From an uncultured Collinsella sp. (GTDB taxonomy: Bacteria > Actinomycetota > Coriobacteriia > Coriobacteriales > Coriobacteriaceae), in the NCBI GenBank assembly GCA_902478935.1, contig CABSMV010000007.1:1-28903 (forward strand): 28,903 nucleotides of DNA, read 5' to 3'. Positions 12,274 through 20,802 of the stretch are shown piece after piece. Within the stretch, counting starts at the first letter, position 1. Each line of letters opens with the position of its first letter. A program made the position numbers and the translations under genes. The notes under the pieces are model-generated. The model searched no databases. It saw only the letters and a program-made list of their open reading frames with translations, and had not been told where the DNA came from.

Positions 12274-15200
12274 ATGGCAAACTATAGTCCACAGCACTTT
12301 GAGCCTCGGGCCAAGGCCGTCAACGTCAAGGGCGTTGCCAACCGCGCCGTCGCAACCGTTTTGACGGCGGGCCTCATCGCTCAGCCGCTCATGTCGCCGC
12401 TGGCGGCAATCGCCGTACCGTCAACCGGTAACGGCGATTCTGTTCAGGGGGGGGGTAGTTCTGTAGAGAATACCGTTGCCGCCGGTAACCAAGCGGTCGT
12501 AAAGACGGCTGCCCAGCTGGCCGAGGAGTCGGCAAAGCAGCTCAAGGACGCTCAGGCCGCCTACGATGCCGCCCAGAAGAAGGCCGACGCGGCGGGCCAG
12601 TCTCAAAAGCAGGCGCAGCAGCAAAAGAATCAGGCCTCGCAGGCCGTGACCGATAACGCCGCCGAGCAGAACGAGGCCGAGGTAGCCGCGCTTCAGGAGA
12701 AGATCGACGAGCTTAAGGCAGCCGTCGAAAAGACCGAGCAGCAGCAGAAGAAGCTGGGCGACCTGAACGATCAGCTCGAACAGGCCAACAAGAGTGTCGA
12801 GGATAAGACCCAGGCGCTCAAGGACGCCAAGGCAAAGCAGGATGAGGCCAAGAAGGCCCTCGATGATGCCCAGGCCAAGCTCGAGGCCATGGGTATGGAC
12901 GAGTACGAGGCCGCCAAGAAGGCCGTCGAGGACGCGCGGGCAAAGCTCGATGACGCCAATAAGGCCGTTACTACTGCACAGGACAATCTGGACCAGGCCA
13001 AGGCTGCCGAGGCCAGCGCCCAGCAGGAAAAGCAGAATACCGAGGCAGCTTTGACGACTGCCCAGGCCAAGAAGCAGGAGACTGCCGCTGCTCTCGCAGC
13101 CGCAACCACCGCGCGCGATAACGCCCAGCAGAAGTTCAACCAGGCGCAGGCCGCGCTCGATGCTGCCGTCTCGGGTACGGGTGTTGACCTGAGTGCGCTT
13201 GAGGCCGCCAAGAAAGCTGCTGCTGGTGAGCTCAAGACCGCGCAGGCGGAGCTCAATGCCGCGACGGATGCCGACGCCACCGCACAGACAAATCTGCAGG
13301 CCGCCCAGGCTGCCGTCGCTGCCGCGCAGGAGAAGGCCAACGCCGCCAACGCTGCTGTAGCATCTGCCCAGTCTGCATACGATGCGGCAAACAAGGAGTA
13401 CAAGGACGCGGCCAGTAAGCGTGACGCCGCGAAGACGGCATACGAGCAGGCCCAGCAGACCGAGGCTGACAAGAAGGCGGAGTACGACCGTCTCGTCGAG
13501 GTTTGCCAGCAGAAGCGTAGCGAGTGGGAGACGGCATGTGCTGAATCCACTACCGCCGAAAACGCTTACGATGCCGCAAACGCCGAGATCGATAAGCTCA
13601 ACCAGCAGATTGCCGACCTCAAGTCGCACATGACCGTAGACCAGGATGTCATCAACCAGGGTATGTTCGGCTTCATGAACTACATCATCGGCGGCAGCCA
13701 GTTCACGGCCACGCAGAAAAAGAACGCCCAGGACGCCGTATCGATGCTGACAGGTGCCGATGACAAGGCCGAATGGTATGACCAGTACGTCGATCAGGAC
13801 ATGTCTCGCGACACCAACCCGCTCTCCTTGGAGCAGATGCGCAACGCCCTGACATATCTCGACACCCAGAACAACCTCCGCAAGGCGAACGGCCAGTCGG
13901 CACTCAGCGTCAGCCTCCGCATGACTGTGGCAGCCGCCCTTAATACATCGTATTCATCGAATATCTGGGGACACTCGAACTGCTACTTCGACAACGGCGA
14001 AAACCTTGCCGGCGGAGGCGGCGCATATACCGGCGGCGAGACCGAGGATACCCTCGGATGGCCCTATACTGGCCTCTACACCCAAGAGAAAGAGGCATTC
14101 GATAAGTACGTCGCGCAGTATGGCGACGAACTCGGCAGCCACCGATATGATTCCTACTATATCTACCAGCACTACAACAGCATCTACCATGAGTGCGGAC
14201 ACTATCTCAACATCATCGATGCCGGTGCGAAGGCTATCGGCATCGCAACCGGTAGCGGTAAGAACACCGATTCCGAGGTAACCATCTTCGATTACAGTGC
14301 CGATGAAACTCAGGCTGATTTCACTGTCTCCGAGTTCAAGAAGCTCGTCACCGACTACATCGATTCCGCCTACAATGCAGGCGGCACTCAGGAGCAGAAG
14401 GAGCAGCTGAAGCAGCTTCAGAACAAGCTGGCGGAAGCGCAGAAGACCTTCGGTACTACCAAGGAAGCTTACTTCGCAGCGGTAAATAAGCAGGATGCGG
14501 CACATGATGCCTATACCGCGGCCGACACGAACGTGAACACCGCCAAGGGCGAGTACGAGAAGGCCAAGTCCGGCACCGCCGCCGCGAAGACGGCATACGA
14601 CGCAGCGAAGGACGCGCTCGGCGGAATCGACATCGAGTCCCTCAAGCAGAACCTCGATGCCGCCAAGGCCGAGGCTGCCACTGCCCAGGCAGCTCTCGAT
14701 AAGGCAAACGCCACGCTTGCTGACAGCAAGACGAAGGCAGCCGAGGCCGCTGCTCACAAGGCGAAGGCTCGCAGCGCCCGCGATGCCGCCAAGGCAAAGT
14801 CCGAACAGGCCAACGAGGCGTATGGCAACGCTACTGCTTCGGTCAAGGACCTTGCCGCCAAGCGCGATGCCGCCCAGGCGGACCTTGCGAATAAGCAGGG
14901 CTCGCTTGACGAGGCAAAGAAGGCCGACGATGCCGCCCAGGCTGGTGTAGACAAGGCCCAGGCCGCAGATGTCCAGGCCGCGACCGCTCTTTCGGACGCC
15001 AAGCAGGCAGTTGCCGCCAAGACGCAGGCCCTGTCCGACGCACAGGCGAAGGTCAAGGCTGCCGAGGGCGAGCTGGCCGGTGCAAACAAGGCCTTCGAGC
15101 GCTTCGCCGGCGCTCAGAAGGCGGTCGACGACGCCAAGACCGCCTATGACGCTGCCGTGGCCAGTGTCGCCGATGCCCAGAAGCAGCTCGAGGCCGCCAA

Positions 15201-15729
15201 CGAAGCCGTCGTCGATGCGAACTTCGAGATCGTCAAGGCCAAGGCCGAGCTTGCCAGCGATGAGGCACTCAAGGCCGATCTTGAGGCTGTCGACCACAAG
15301 GCCTCTCTTGCCGCGGGCACGACGGGTAACGAGAAGCTGGTCAGGCTGAACGCTGCCTACGCTCGCTATAAGGCCGCCGTCGATGCCGCTGCTGGTCTCA
15401 AGGCTGCTCTGAGCGATGCCGATGCCAAGCTGTCCGATGCCAACGACGCCTATGCCGCCGCGCTTGCCGAGCTTAACGATGCTAAGGATGCCCTGGCTGC
15501 CGCGCAGGCCGAGTACGACAAGTATCATCCCAAGGCTGAGCCGCAGGCCAAGCCTCAGGTTGCGCAGGCTGCTGCAAAGGCTCCTGTCGCCAAGAAGAAG
15601 GCAACGTCGGCCGCGCTCGCCCAGACTGGCGACAATTCCGCTCTTGCGGGCGAGGTGTTCGTCATCGGCGGTATCACCCTCGTGGCCGCTGGTGTGACGC
15701 TGAGCGATCGTCGTCGCAAGCAGATGTAG
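12274..15729 (+). CDS. Cell-wall-anchored coiled-coil/CAP-domain surface protein, candidate phase-variable
   Basis: The protein has 1151 aa and is secreted and probably sortase-anchored. Residues 1-47: signal peptide (h-region ~24-47, AIA cleavage motif at 45-47). Residues ~75-455: Ala/Lys/Gln-rich heptad coiled coil. Residues ~517-675: CAP/SCP-like domain, with H567, the GENLA motif (575-579) and H643 in GHYLNII. Residues ~690-1090: a second coiled coil. Residues 1115-1119: LAQTG, a sorting-signal variant with Ala for Pro, followed by a membrane helix and the RRRKQM tail. A run of nine G (12447-12455) encodes G59-G61; eight G would reach TAG after ggg ggg gta gtt ctg, and ten G after three Gly codons, so length change would switch the protein off. 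SD AAAGGGAGAAAG. It may be an adhesin or a surface-exclusion-like protein; the ligand is unknown. Confidence 0.88.
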   Translation: MANYSPQHFEPRAKAVNVKGVANRAVATVLTAGLIAQPLMSPLAAIAVPSTGNGDSVQGGGSSVENTVAAGNQAVVKTAAQLAEESAKQLKDAQAAYDAAQKKADAAGQSQKQAQQQKNQASQAVTDNAAEQNEAEVAALQEKIDELKAAVEKTEQQQKKLGDLNDQLEQANKSVEDKTQALKDAKAKQDEAKKALDDAQAKLEAMGMDEYEAAKKAVEDARAKLDDANKAVTTAQDNLDQAKAAEASAQQEKQNTEAALTTAQAKKQETAAALAAATTARDNAQQKFNQAQAALDAAVSGTGVDLSALEAAKKAAAGELKTAQAELNAATDADATAQTNLQAAQAAVAAAQEKANAANAAVASAQSAYDAANKEYKDAASKRDAAKTAYEQAQQTEADKKAEYDRLVEVCQQKRSEWETACAESTTAENAYDAANAEIDKLNQQIADLKSHMTVDQDVINQGMFGFMNYIIGGSQFTATQKKNAQDAVSMLTGADDKAEWYDQYVDQDMSRDTNPLSLEQMRNALTYLDTQNNLRKANGQSALSVSLRMTVAAALNTSYSSNIWGHSNCYFDNGENLAGGGGAYTGGETEDTLGWPYTGLYTQEKEAFDKYVAQYGDELGSHRYDSYYIYQHYNSIYHECGHYLNIIDAGAKAIGIATGSGKNTDSEVTIFDYSADETQADFTVSEFKKLVTDYIDSAYNAGGTQEQKEQLKQLQNKLAEAQKTFGTTKEAYFAAVNKQDAAHDAYTAADTNVNTAKGEYEKAKSGTAAAKTAYDAAKDALGGIDIESLKQNLDAAKAEAATAQAALDKANATLADSKTKAAEAAAHKAKARSARDAAKAKSEQANEAYGNATASVKDLAAKRDAAQADLANKQGSLDEAKKADDAAQAGVDKAQAADVQAATALSDAKQAVAAKTQALSDAQAKVKAAEGELAGANKAFERFAGAQKAVDDAKTAYDAAVASVADAQKQLEAANEAVVDANFEIVKAKAELASDEALKADLEAVDHKASLAAGTTGNEKLVRLNAAYARYKAAVDAAAGLKAALSDADAKLSDANDAYAAALAELNDAKDALAAAQAEYDKYHPKAEPQAKPQVAQAAAKAPVAKKKATSAALAQTGDNSALAGEVFVIGGITLVAAGVTLSDRRRKQM
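12447..12455 (+). repeat. Homopolymeric G9 tract in the surface-protein gene
   Basis: Nine consecutive G lie 12 codons after the predicted signal-peptide cleavage site. The current length keeps the frame open; one G fewer or more gives a TAG within four codons of the tract. This is the layout of a slipped-strand contingency locus. Confidence 0.85.
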
Positions 15730-15795
15730 CGTTTCGAGCGTAGTTTCTGCAACGAACTTCAATTCATAACGGGACCGTCTCGTTAGCCAAACGAT

Positions 15796-15839
15796 AAGGC
15801 CGGCGCGCTGTTAAACGCAGCGCGCCGGCCTTTCTTTGT
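15796..15839 (+). terminator. Terminator of the surface-protein gene
   Basis: A perfect 15-bp stem, AAGGCCGGCGCGCTG (15796-15810) with CAGCGCGCCGGCCTT (15818-15832), has a 7-nt loop and is followed by TTCTTTGTT. Confidence 0.93.
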
Positions 15840-15848
15840 TTCGATATC

Positions 15849-15888
15849 AAAAAGCCCGGTCAGCAGCCGCAAAAGCTACCGACCGGGC
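15849..15888 (-). terminator. Terminator of the OPT transporter gene
   Basis: On the minus strand GCCCGGTC (15888-15881) pairs with GACCGGGC (15861-15854), with further partial pairing in the loop, and is followed by TTTTT (15853-15849). It lies 42 bases after the OPT stop. Confidence 0.88.
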
Positions 15889-15929
15889 AAGCCGTAGGCA
15901 ATATGGTTGCTGTCGAGCAGCTGCTCAGC

Positions 15930-17633
15930 TTAGCCCAGCAGGCTTAAGCCCACGGAGACAAACGCCAGGATAACGCCGACGATGGACTCGCCGCCGAGCA
16001 GGCCGCTGGCGACAACTAGGCCCTGTTCCTGGAAGGCGGCGTCCTTGGCAGCCCTCTCCTCGTCAGAAAGACCAGCGGTGGCGTCGCGGTGGGCGGACCA
16101 CTTGTCGTAGGCGAGCTTGACGCAGGAGCCCAGGAATGCCGTGAGTGACATGTAGAACGGCAGGTACACGCCCAGGCCGATCATCATGGCCGGAATGCCG
16201 AGCCAGTACATGACGATGCCGGCGATAAAGCCGCCAACGAACCACGGCACGCTCGGGATGCCCGAGACCATGGTGGCGACAACGCTTGCCTGCGCGGCAA
16301 CAAAGCTCTTGTCGGGGCCAAAGGCGTCCGGGCCATAGGCGGTGACGAGCGCGACCATGACGGCTGCGGCGACCAGGGCGCCCACGATGCCGCCGATGGC
16401 TTGGCCGATCCACTGCGCACGCGGGTTGGTGCCCAGCACGGCGCCGGCCTTAAAGTCGTTCATGACGTCGCCCGCAAGGCCGCACGCCACGGCTACGATG
16501 CCGGCGATAAAGAACAGCTTGACCTGAGCGATCTGTGCGAAGGCAGCCACGATGAGCATAACGATGAGGCCAAAGATCTCCATGGGGTCGATGCCCGTCT
16601 GGCCGCAGCTCTGTGCGCTCATGATGGTGGTGACAAAGGTGAACAGCGTGACGATGACAGCCGGGACGGGACCAAGGTCGAGCGCGATGGCTACGATCAC
16701 GGCGATGGCGGCAGCGCCCAGGCCGATGATGCCGGCGTCGAGCTTAAGGGAGCCCGAGATGAGCGACTGCTCGTCGGTGTCGGTGGAGCTGTCGGCGGCG
16801 AGGCCGCGGACGATACCGGCGACCTGCGGCAAGATGTCCTTGAGGACAACGGCAACGCCAAAGCCCATCATGAGGCCCATACCCAGGGACTTAACAATGC
16901 CCTGTGCGGTCATAACGTCAAACAGACCGGCAGCGGTGCCGCCGACAATGATGCCAAAATTGCCCAGCAGCGCGCCGGCAAACCAGAACGCGACCGGGGC
17001 GAAGCCCACAAGGAAGCCGACGGAGAGCAGCATGGGCGAGTTGTAGATGGCAAAGGTCACGCCAGGGATGTTGAGCGTGCACAGCATACTAGGCACAATG
17101 CCCAGAGCATCGCGCAGCACGCTGTAGATGCCGGCGATGGCCATGGAACCAAAGAGCTGCTTGCCGGTTTTGCCGCCAGCCTCGGTCGCGCGCAAGGTCT
17201 GAGCTGCGGCGTTGCCGGTGGGGAACTCAAGCGCGGCGTCCACGATAAAGTGACGGTGGATGAGTGCGGTGGCCAGCAGGCCCAGGATGGTGCCGGCGAG
17301 TGCCACGATAAACATGTCGAGCCAGCTGATCTGGTCGGCATAGCCCAGCATCCAGGCGCCCGGGATGGTAAACGCCAAGCCGCCGGCGACCATGGCGCCC
17401 GCGGACATGATGGTGTGGGTGACGTTGGCCTCGTTGAGGCTGGCGTTGCCCATGAGCTTAAGGAAGAACAGCGAGATGACGGCAGCGAAGACGATCGGCC
17501 AGGGGAGTGCGCCCATCTTGAGGGCGGTGTAGGCCGAGCTTGCCGTGATGATCACGCAGCCAAGGACGCCGATGACGACGCCGCGCAGCGTGAGTTGCCC
17601 GCGCATCGAGGCGCGGTTCGAGGGATTGCTCAT
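15930..17633 (-). CDS. OPT-family transporter (oligopeptide or metal-chelate)
   Basis: This 567-aa integral membrane protein is of the OPT superfamily, proton-coupled carriers for oligopeptides or iron-siderophore-type chelates. The N-terminal signature LTLRGVVIGVLGCVIITASS followed by YTALKMGALPWPIVFAAVIS is typical of the bacterial branch. It is followed by conserved EANVTHTIMSAG and EFPTGNAAAQTLRA, and about 14-16 hydrophobic segments fill the rest. Length is slightly below the ~600-650 common in the family but no domain is visibly missing. ATG 17633 has AAAGGAG six bases upstream. It is transcribed alone, away from coaX, with its own terminator. The substrate cannot be deduced. Confidence 0.92.
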   Translation of the reverse strand: MSNPSNRASMRGQLTLRGVVIGVLGCVIITASSAYTALKMGALPWPIVFAAVISLFFLKLMGNASLNEANVTHTIMSAGAMVAGGLAFTIPGAWMLGYADQISWLDMFIVALAGTILGLLATALIHRHFIVDAALEFPTGNAAAQTLRATEAGGKTGKQLFGSMAIAGIYSVLRDALGIVPSMLCTLNIPGVTFAIYNSPMLLSVGFLVGFAPVAFWFAGALLGNFGIIVGGTAAGLFDVMTAQGIVKSLGMGLMMGFGVAVVLKDILPQVAGIVRGLAADSSTDTDEQSLISGSLKLDAGIIGLGAAAIAVIVAIALDLGPVPAVIVTLFTFVTTIMSAQSCGQTGIDPMEIFGLIVMLIVAAFAQIAQVKLFFIAGIVAVACGLAGDVMNDFKAGAVLGTNPRAQWIGQAIGGIVGALVAAAVMVALVTAYGPDAFGPDKSFVAAQASVVATMVSGIPSVPWFVGGFIAGIVMYWLGIPAMMIGLGVYLPFYMSLTAFLGSCVKLAYDKWSAHRDATAGLSDEERAAKDAAFQEQGLVVASGLLGGESIVGVILAFVSVGLSLLG

Positions 17634-17825
17634 ATAGAACTCCTTTGCGTATATCCGCTTCCCCCGGGAGCGCCGCTACGGATACGGCGCGGGAAGTCGG
17701 GTTACCAAGGGCCGCCGCGTGAGCTCGCGCGCGACCGCGCACCAGTATAGCGGCAAGCTAGTCATTTTGGGATGGCTGGTTTAGGTAGGCGATATACTGC
17801 TGGGCAGACGAAAGGAGCGCCGACG

Positions 17826-18677
17826 ATGCTTAATGGGTGCGCATATATATTGACGATCGACGTGGGTAACACGTTCATTCGCTTTGGCCTGTTTGCCGAG
17901 GATTCGGCCGCGGCGCAGGAATGCCCGCTTGCGACGTGCGAGATCACGACGCCGCCGAGCATTACGGCCGACGAAGCGCGCATGCGTCTCGCTCAAGTCA
18001 TGGCCGCGCTGGCGGCTGATGCGGGCATGCCCGGCGCGCTCGTGCCCACGGCGGCCGTGCTGAGCTGCGTGGTGCCGGCGCTCGAGCGCCCGTGGAAGGC
18101 GGCGCTTTCCCGTACCTGCACGGGGCGCGTGCTCACCGTGGGGCCGGGCCTCAAGACCGGCATGCCCGTCCACTACGACGACCCGGCCGAGATTGGCCCC
18201 GACCGCATCGCCGACGCCGTGGCGGCCCGTGCCGTCTACGGCTCACCGTGCATCGTGATCGACCTGGGTACTACGACCAATATTGAGGTCATCGATGCGC
18301 ACGGAACCTTTGTGGGCGGCGTCATCGCGCCGGGTCTGGCACTTGGCGCCCGCTCGCTTTCGGCCGCTGCGGCGCGCCTGCCGCAGGTCGAGCCCTCGGC
18401 GCCCACGCATGTGATCGGTCGCAACACGCGCGAGGCCATGCGCTCGGGCGTGGTCTTGGGCGAGGTAGCCCGCATCGACGGCATGCTCGACATGGTGCTT
18501 GCCGAGATGCGCGCGACCAAGGCGGCGGGGGAGGGCAGCGTGCCCATTGTCATCACCGGCGACGATTCCGAGGCGCTCGCGGCGTTGGTCGGCCACAGCC
18601 TGACGGTAGACGACGCACTGACGCTGCGGGGTCTCGCCGAGCTGTATCGCATCAACCAAAAGCCCCGCCGCGTGTAA
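17826..18677 (+). CDS. coaX: Type III pantothenate kinase
   Basis: This 283-aa enzyme phosphorylates pantothenate with ATP, the first step of coenzyme A synthesis, in the cytosol. Motifs of the ASKHA-fold CoaX family are visible: phosphate-binding IDVGNTFIRFG (residues 11-21), IGPDRIADAVAA (GxDR block), and IDLGTTTNIEVID with GGVIAPGLALGARSL and AAARLP. The usual second motif is DxGTATTFD; here it is DLGTTTNIE, a conservative departure. ATG 17826 is chosen over the in-frame ATG at 17772 because GGAG (17814-17817) precedes it by 8 bases and homology starts right there. A TATACT hexamer at 17793-17798 may be the -10. The gene is followed after 84 bases by a deaminase gene. Confidence 0.92.
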   Translation: MLNGCAYILTIDVGNTFIRFGLFAEDSAAAQECPLATCEITTPPSITADEARMRLAQVMAALAADAGMPGALVPTAAVLSCVVPALERPWKAALSRTCTGRVLTVGPGLKTGMPVHYDDPAEIGPDRIADAVAARAVYGSPCIVIDLGTTTNIEVIDAHGTFVGGVIAPGLALGARSLSAAAARLPQVEPSAPTHVIGRNTREAMRSGVVLGEVARIDGMLDMVLAEMRATKAAGEGSVPIVITGDDSEALAALVGHSLTVDDALTLRGLAELYRINQKPRRV

Positions 18678-18718
18678 AAGTGAGGGCGCCGGCGGGACAA
18701 ACGCCTCCACCTTTCACC

Positions 18719-18727
18719 TGCTACAAT
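18719..18727 (+). promoter_or_regulatory. Extended -10 promoter element of the deaminase gene
   Basis: TGCTACAAT (TGn plus TACAAT) lies 35 bases before the chosen start codon. No good -35 is seen, consistent with an extended -10 promoter. Confidence 0.4.
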
Positions 18728-18761
18728 GGGTCAAACTATTGCGATTACGGAGGTGTCTGCC

Positions 18762-19286
18762 ATGTCGGACGATCTTCATCAAACTTCGTCAGGCAAGCGC
18801 CTGGACGTCATTAGCTGGGACGAGTTCTTTATGAGCGTGGCCATCGCCGCGCAGCGCCGCAGCAAGGACCCCAACACGCAGGTGGGTGCGTGCATCGCCA
18901 ACACCAACCACCGCATCCTTTCGGTGGGCTACAACGGTACACCCTCGGCGCTCAACGACGACTTTTTCCCGTGGGGTACGAGCGACGACCCGCTGCAGGA
19001 CAAGCACAACTACGTGGTCCATGCCGAGGCCAACGCCGTGCTCAACTACCGTGGCTCGCTCAAGGACCTCGAGGGTTCCACGGTCTACGTCACGCTGTTC
19101 CCGTGCCACGACTGCGCCAAGATTTTGGCGCAGGTGGGCGTGGGCGAGGTTGTCTACCTGGACAACAAGTACGCCGACACCGATGATGGGCGCATCAGCC
19201 GCCGCATCCTCGACTCCTGTGGCATCAGCTACCGCCAGGTTATCGTCGATGTTCATATTGGTACCGGGGGACGGGCTCAGCAGTAG
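18762..19286 (+). CDS. Deoxycytidylate (dCMP) deaminase family protein
   Basis: This 174-aa zinc-dependent deaminase probably converts dCMP to dUMP for thymidylate synthesis. Seen: the zinc/catalytic motif HAEANAVLNY (H87 ligand, E89 proton shuttle) and PCHDCAKIL (C115 and C118 ligands), plus GYNGTP of the substrate pocket and DPNTQVGACI before it. The layout matches ComEB/dCMP deaminases. ATG 18762 follows GGAGGTG at good spacing; an in-frame ATG at 18726 overlaps the likely promoter. No comEA/comEC neighbours are present, so a competence role is not implied. The last residues (GTGGRAQQ) are a non-conserved tail. Confidence 0.9.
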   Translation: MSDDLHQTSSGKRLDVISWDEFFMSVAIAAQRRSKDPNTQVGACIANTNHRILSVGYNGTPSALNDDFFPWGTSDDPLQDKHNYVVHAEANAVLNYRGSLKDLEGSTVYVTLFPCHDCAKILAQVGVGEVVYLDNKYADTDDGRISRRILDSCGISYRQVIVDVHIGTGGRAQQ

Positions 19287-19457
19287 CGCGTGGCAACGCC
19301 AGCTGGCAACAAAAGGCAGCCAAAAGAGCCCCATCCCAAATTGACTACTCGTGAAAGTCGCGTCTGCGCGCATGGACGGCTCGTGAGCGGGTACACGGCT
19401 GTAGTAACATAGCTCTGTCCGCGGGCGCGCCCGCGTTATTGTGAGAAAGGAGCCCCT

Positions 19458-19736
19458 GTGGCTGTTAACGAAGAGCTGCTTAAGAAGGTTCTTGAAGAGA
19501 TTCGCCCCAACCTACAGGCCGACGGCGGCGATATGGAGTATGTGGGCGTCGACGACGAGGGCGTCGTCAAGCTGGAGCTTCAGGGCGCCTGTGCCGGTTG
19601 TCCCATGAGCGCCCTGACGCTTTCCATGGGCATCGAGCGTATCCTCAAGGAGCACGTGCCCGGCGTTACCCGCGTTGAGCAGGTCAATGCCTCCGGCGAG
19701 ACCAACGATCTGTACGACGAGTATGCGCCGTTCTAA
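19458..19736 (+). CDS. NifU C-terminal-domain Fe-S scaffold protein
   Basis: A 92-aa stand-alone NifU-like domain, which assembles or carries a [4Fe-4S] cluster for delivery to apoproteins. The motif CAGCPMSALTL gives the two ligands C45 and C48. RPNLQADGGDMEYVGV is the conserved N-terminal block. A dimer with one bridging cluster is usual for the family. The GTG start is supported by AAAGGAG (19446-19452). A 171-base gap with no gene precedes it, and lgt follows at 109 bases. Confidence 0.93.
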   Translation: MAVNEELLKKVLEEIRPNLQADGGDMEYVGVDDEGVVKLELQGACAGCPMSALTLSMGIERILKEHVPGVTRVEQVNASGETNDLYDEYAPF

Positions 19737-19786
19737 GAAGTGAAAGCTGCGGGCGATATGCTCCGCATAGACGTCACGCCCGAATA

Positions 19787-19821
19787 TGCGGCTGCGAGCG
19801 CAAGGCCCGCGGCCGCATTTG
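19787..19821 (+). terminator. Possible weak terminator between nifU-like gene and lgt
   Basis: ATGCGGC (about 19787-19793) can pair with GCCGCAT (about 19813-19819), followed by TTTG. The T-run is short and the loop long, so read-through into lgt is possible. Confidence 0.35.
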
Positions 19822-19845
19822 TATGTAGGGAGCAGGGGGACCGAT

Positions 19846-20667
19846 ATGCTCAACGACCTCTACCATATGCTTGATCCCGTCGCCATCTCGGCGGGGCCCA
19901 TCACCATCTACTGGTACGGCTTGGCCTATGTGGTCGGAGCTCTGCTCACGGCGGTCGTCATGTACCGCACGCAGCGCCGTTGGGGTTTTGACATTACGGT
20001 CGACGACCTGACGAGTGTCGTGGTCGGCGTGGTCTTTGGCCTTATCATTGGCGCCCGCCTGTTCTACGTCATCTTTTACGGCGGCGGCTACTACTGGGCG
20101 CATCCGCTCGAGATCTTTGCCACCAACGAGGGCGGCATGAGCTTCCATGGCGGCCTGGTGGGCGGCATCATCGGCGGCATCATCGTGTGCCGCATGTATA
20201 AGCTCGATGCCTGGACTTTGGCAGACCTTGCCGTCATCGGCGCGCCGCTGGCCTTGTGCCTGGGCCGTTGTGCCAACTTTGTCAACGGTGAGCTGTGGGG
20301 CAAGCCGACCGATCTGCCCTGGGGCGTGGTCTTCGGTGGCACCGCGGGCGATATGCCGCGTCACCCCTCCCAGCTCTACGAGGCATTTCTCGAGGGCATT
20401 GTGCTCTTTTGCATTCTGCAGGTGCTCAGCCGCAAAAAGCCGCTACCGCCCCAAGGCACGTTTATGGGCGTCTTTGTGATGGGCTACGGCATCGTTCGCT
20501 TTTTGATTGAGTTTGTGCGCGTGCCCGATGCGCAGCTGGGCTATCTGCTGGGTGGCGTCATCACCATGGGTCAGCTGCTGAGCCTGCCGCTCGTAATCGC
20601 GGGTCTGGCGCTCGTCATCTTTGCTCGTCGCCGCAACCAGCCCCAGCGCATCTACCTCGACGCCTAA
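19846..20667 (+). CDS. lgt: Prolipoprotein diacylglyceryl transferase
   Basis: This 273-aa inner-membrane enzyme transfers diacylglycerol from phosphatidylglycerol to the lipobox cysteine of prolipoproteins. Seen: about seven membrane helices, YWYGLAYVVG near the N-terminus, HGGLVGGIIGG with H101 (H103 in E. coli), and the family signature GRCANFVNGELWG with R141 (E. coli R143). HPSQLYEA and the C-terminal RFLIEFVR with R218 follow. ATG 19846 has AGGGGG upstream; an in-frame ATG 60 bases earlier lacks an SD. The stop is followed at once by a repeat cluster. No lipoprotein precursor gene with a clear lipobox is seen in this window. Confidence 0.96.
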   Translation: MLNDLYHMLDPVAISAGPITIYWYGLAYVVGALLTAVVMYRTQRRWGFDITVDDLTSVVVGVVFGLIIGARLFYVIFYGGGYYWAHPLEIFATNEGGMSFHGGLVGGIIGGIIVCRMYKLDAWTLADLAVIGAPLALCLGRCANFVNGELWGKPTDLPWGVVFGGTAGDMPRHPSQLYEAFLEGIVLFCILQVLSRKKPLPPQGTFMGVFVMGYGIVRFLIEFVRVPDAQLGYLLGGVITMGQLLSLPLVIAGLALVIFARRRNQPQRIYLDA

Positions 20668-20700
20668 CTACCACAAAGGGGACAGGCACCTTTGTAGTGA
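20667..20700. repeat. REP-like palindromic element (CAAAGG...CCTTTG type)
   Basis: ACTACCACAAAGG and CCTTTGTAGT form an imperfect hairpin around GGACAGGCA. The core CAAAGGGG...CCTTTG is shared with the palindromes at 2059-2087 and 2493-2521. It overlaps the end of lgt and may act as its terminator. Confidence 0.6.
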
Positions 20701-20727
20701 TTCGCTGGGCAACGATGACAGAACCGT

Positions 20728-20775
20728 AACGTTTCCCCAGATAAAACCTGCCAAAATAAACCTGTCCCTTTTTGG
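20728..20775 (-). repeat. 48-bp dispersed repeat, copy 1
   Basis: Read on the minus strand it matches 25604-25651 in 44 of 48 positions without gaps. It contains CCAAAAAGGGACAGG and ends in AACGTT. With its right flank it forms a 13-bp stem (AAACCTGCCAAAA 20744-20756, TTTTGGCAGGTTT about 20770-20782). Confidence 0.85.
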
Positions 20776-20802
20776 CAGGTTTCTAGAAAGGCTCTTTGGA
20801 CT

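Noticed and set aside
13954..15762. A 602-codon minus-strand frame, and a 402-codon one at 12421-13629, opposite the surface protein
   Set aside because: Their Leu/Gly-rich translations mirror the Ala/Lys coiled-coil codons. There is no SD, no motifs and no domain logic.
16401..17750. A 449-codon plus-strand frame opposite the OPT transporter
   Set aside because: The translation is hydrophilic nonsense mirroring membrane-helix codons; the minus frame has OPT signatures and an SD.
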